Assembly (NCBI GenBank): GCA_964492845.1
Contig: CAZBMZ010000006.1
Location: 124,001-188,000 of the forward strand
Source: JADJPF01 sp964492845
GTDB taxonomy: Bacteria > Acidobacteriota > Blastocatellia > Chloracidobacteriales > JADJPF01
Length of the DNA: 64,000 nt
Direction: 5' to 3'
Part shown: in pieces, positions 63,199 through 64,000 of the stretch
Numbering within the stretch: position 1 is the stretch's first letter
Layout of the letters: each line of letters opens with the position of its first letter
The notes under the pieces: model-generated
What the model saw: only the letters and a program-made list of their open reading frames with translations
Database searches by the model: none
What the model was told of the DNA's origin: nothing
Program-made: the position numbers and the translations under genes

Positions 63199-64000
63199 AT
63201 GACTACAAGAAAATTAGTTGTTTCTTTGTTGTTAATGTTAATCGCAATATTATCTACAGCCACAGTAAGTTTAGCAGATGAAAAAATAGATTTTAATAAA
63301 ACTCGCATTGCCCGTGTTAGCTTTGTTGAAGGCGAAGTTGGTATACAACGCCAAGGCTCAGATAAATGGGATGATAGCGAAATAAATGTCCCAGTTCTTC
63401 CAGGAGATCTAATTTACTCAACAGATGATGGACGAACAGAATTAGAACTCTACGGTGGATTTATCAGATTAAGCAAAAATACTTCTTTAGAATTAGTAGA
63501 ATTTAGTCCAAAACTTTATCGCTTTGATATGTCTGTTGGTTTAGCTACTTTTTCTTTTGGAGAAAATCGACCCACAATAGAAATTGCAACCCCACAAGCC
63601 GCTGTTACTATAAAACAAGCCGGAATTTATCGTGTTAGTGTTAGCTTAGATGGAAGTACAGTAGTAACTGTGCATGAAGGCCAAGCAGAAGTAGCAGGCA
63701 AAACCAAAACTTTCAAGCTAAATAAAGGGAAAAGAGCAATTTTTCCTCCTACCAGTCTTTCTAATGTAGCTATTTCCAATGTTTATGGCCTAGATGCTTG
63801 GGATAATTGGAATAGCGAAAGAGAACTTTTAGTTAGTGTTAATAGTGTTAATGGTTTTCTAAAACCTCAACCTTTTCTTTATGGTAACTCTTTACTTAAT
63901 CAACATGGTCTTTGGGTACAAGTCCCTACATATGGTTTTGTTTGGAGACCTAATAATTTAGCAGCAAACTGGGCTCCCTATCGTGTAGGCAGATGGGCCC
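63199..64000 (+). CDS. FecR-domain protein with DUF6600-like region (runs off window)
   Basis: Open from the ATG at 63199 (after AAGGAGAGAGGCC) to the last base: 267 codons, 3' end missing. The signal peptide is MTTRKLVVSLLLMLIAILST, with cleavage near SLADE. A FecR domain follows (about 35-190; VEGEVGIQRQGSDKW, GDLIYSTDDGRTELEL, IATPQAAVTIKQAGIYRVSV, VHEGQAEVAGK). The last visible part (VPTYGFVWRPNN, WAPYRVGRW) fits DUF6600. Such proteins are thought to be envelope-associated in Acidobacteriota. Confidence 0.85.
   Translation, partial: MTTRKLVVSLLLMLIAILSTATVSLADEKIDFNKTRIARVSFVEGEVGIQRQGSDKWDDSEINVPVLPGDLIYSTDDGRTELELYGGFIRLSKNTSLELVEFSPKLYRFDMSVGLATFSFGENRPTIEIATPQAAVTIKQAGIYRVSVSLDGSTVVTVHEGQAEVAGKTKTFKLNKGKRAIFPPTSLSNVAISNVYGLDAWDNWNSERELLVSVNSVNGFLKPQPFLYGNSLLNQHGLWVQVPTYGFVWRPNNLAANWAPYRVGRWA

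Overview
The window is AT-rich DNA (roughly 35-40% G+C by eye) that most resembles an Acidobacteriota genome, possibly the Blastocatellia. The evidence is two long Oar-like TonB-dependent receptors with an N-terminal carboxypeptidase-regulatory-like domain, two DUF4388-DnaJ proteins, a CarD regulator, an M61 PDZ peptidase and a GMC oxidoreductase, all in one even codon style. The lineage is inferred from gene content, since no rRNA or tRNA gene was seen.

Layout. 1-2297: 5' part of a TonB-dependent receptor (minus). 2545-4488: secreted caspase-like/formylglycine-generating-enzyme-like fusion. 4550-5826: purM with a DUF3006 gene. 5998-8226 and 12722-14545: two DUF4388-DnaJ paralogues with different C-termini. 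8288-12027: M20 amidohydrolase, small membrane protein, CarD, a cyclase/kynurenine-formamidase-like hydrolase and a KDPG-type aldolase. 14717-22459: UPF0016 half-transporter, glycosyltransferase, SMC, a homocysteine methyltransferase/MTHFR fusion and a haem-binding protein. 22710-26445: bactofilin-like scaffold, a lone receiver and a possible V4R-like sensor. 26526-29552: second complete TonB-dependent receptor.

29630-43821 holds a STAND ATPase with TPRs, an MgtC/DUF4010 membrane protein, an aminotransferase, a type II NADH dehydrogenase, a predicted RNA ligase, a TonB-C protein, an overlapping pair ending in a second caspase-like protein, DUF99, an RluA-type pseudouridine synthase, DinB and a GMC oxidoreductase. 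43915-54454 holds a YggT-like protein, an MFS exporter with an unusual leader, a 1552-residue NHL-repeat surface protein, a LolA-like protein, and a four-gene minus-strand cluster (cupin, degenerate receiver, nucleotidyltransferase, secreted protein).

54546-57315 is a CRISPR array of 36 repeats of 37 bp with 35 spacers of 36-47 bp. No cas gene lies in the window. A near-consensus promoter in the right flank points into the array from the minus strand. To its right are a HelY/Ski2-like RNA helicase split into two ORFs, a LolA-like protein, an M61 peptidase, and the start of a FecR-domain protein that runs off the end.

The most unusual items are: the leader of the MFS exporter at 44703-44858, which has a six-codon upstream ORF (MRYPPW-stop) and a long hairpin that buries the exporter's ribosome-binding site, as in drug-inducible translational attenuators; the cas-less array and its structured leader; the split helicase; the caspase-FGE fusion that keeps both copper-binding cysteines; and a stand-alone RNA ligase.
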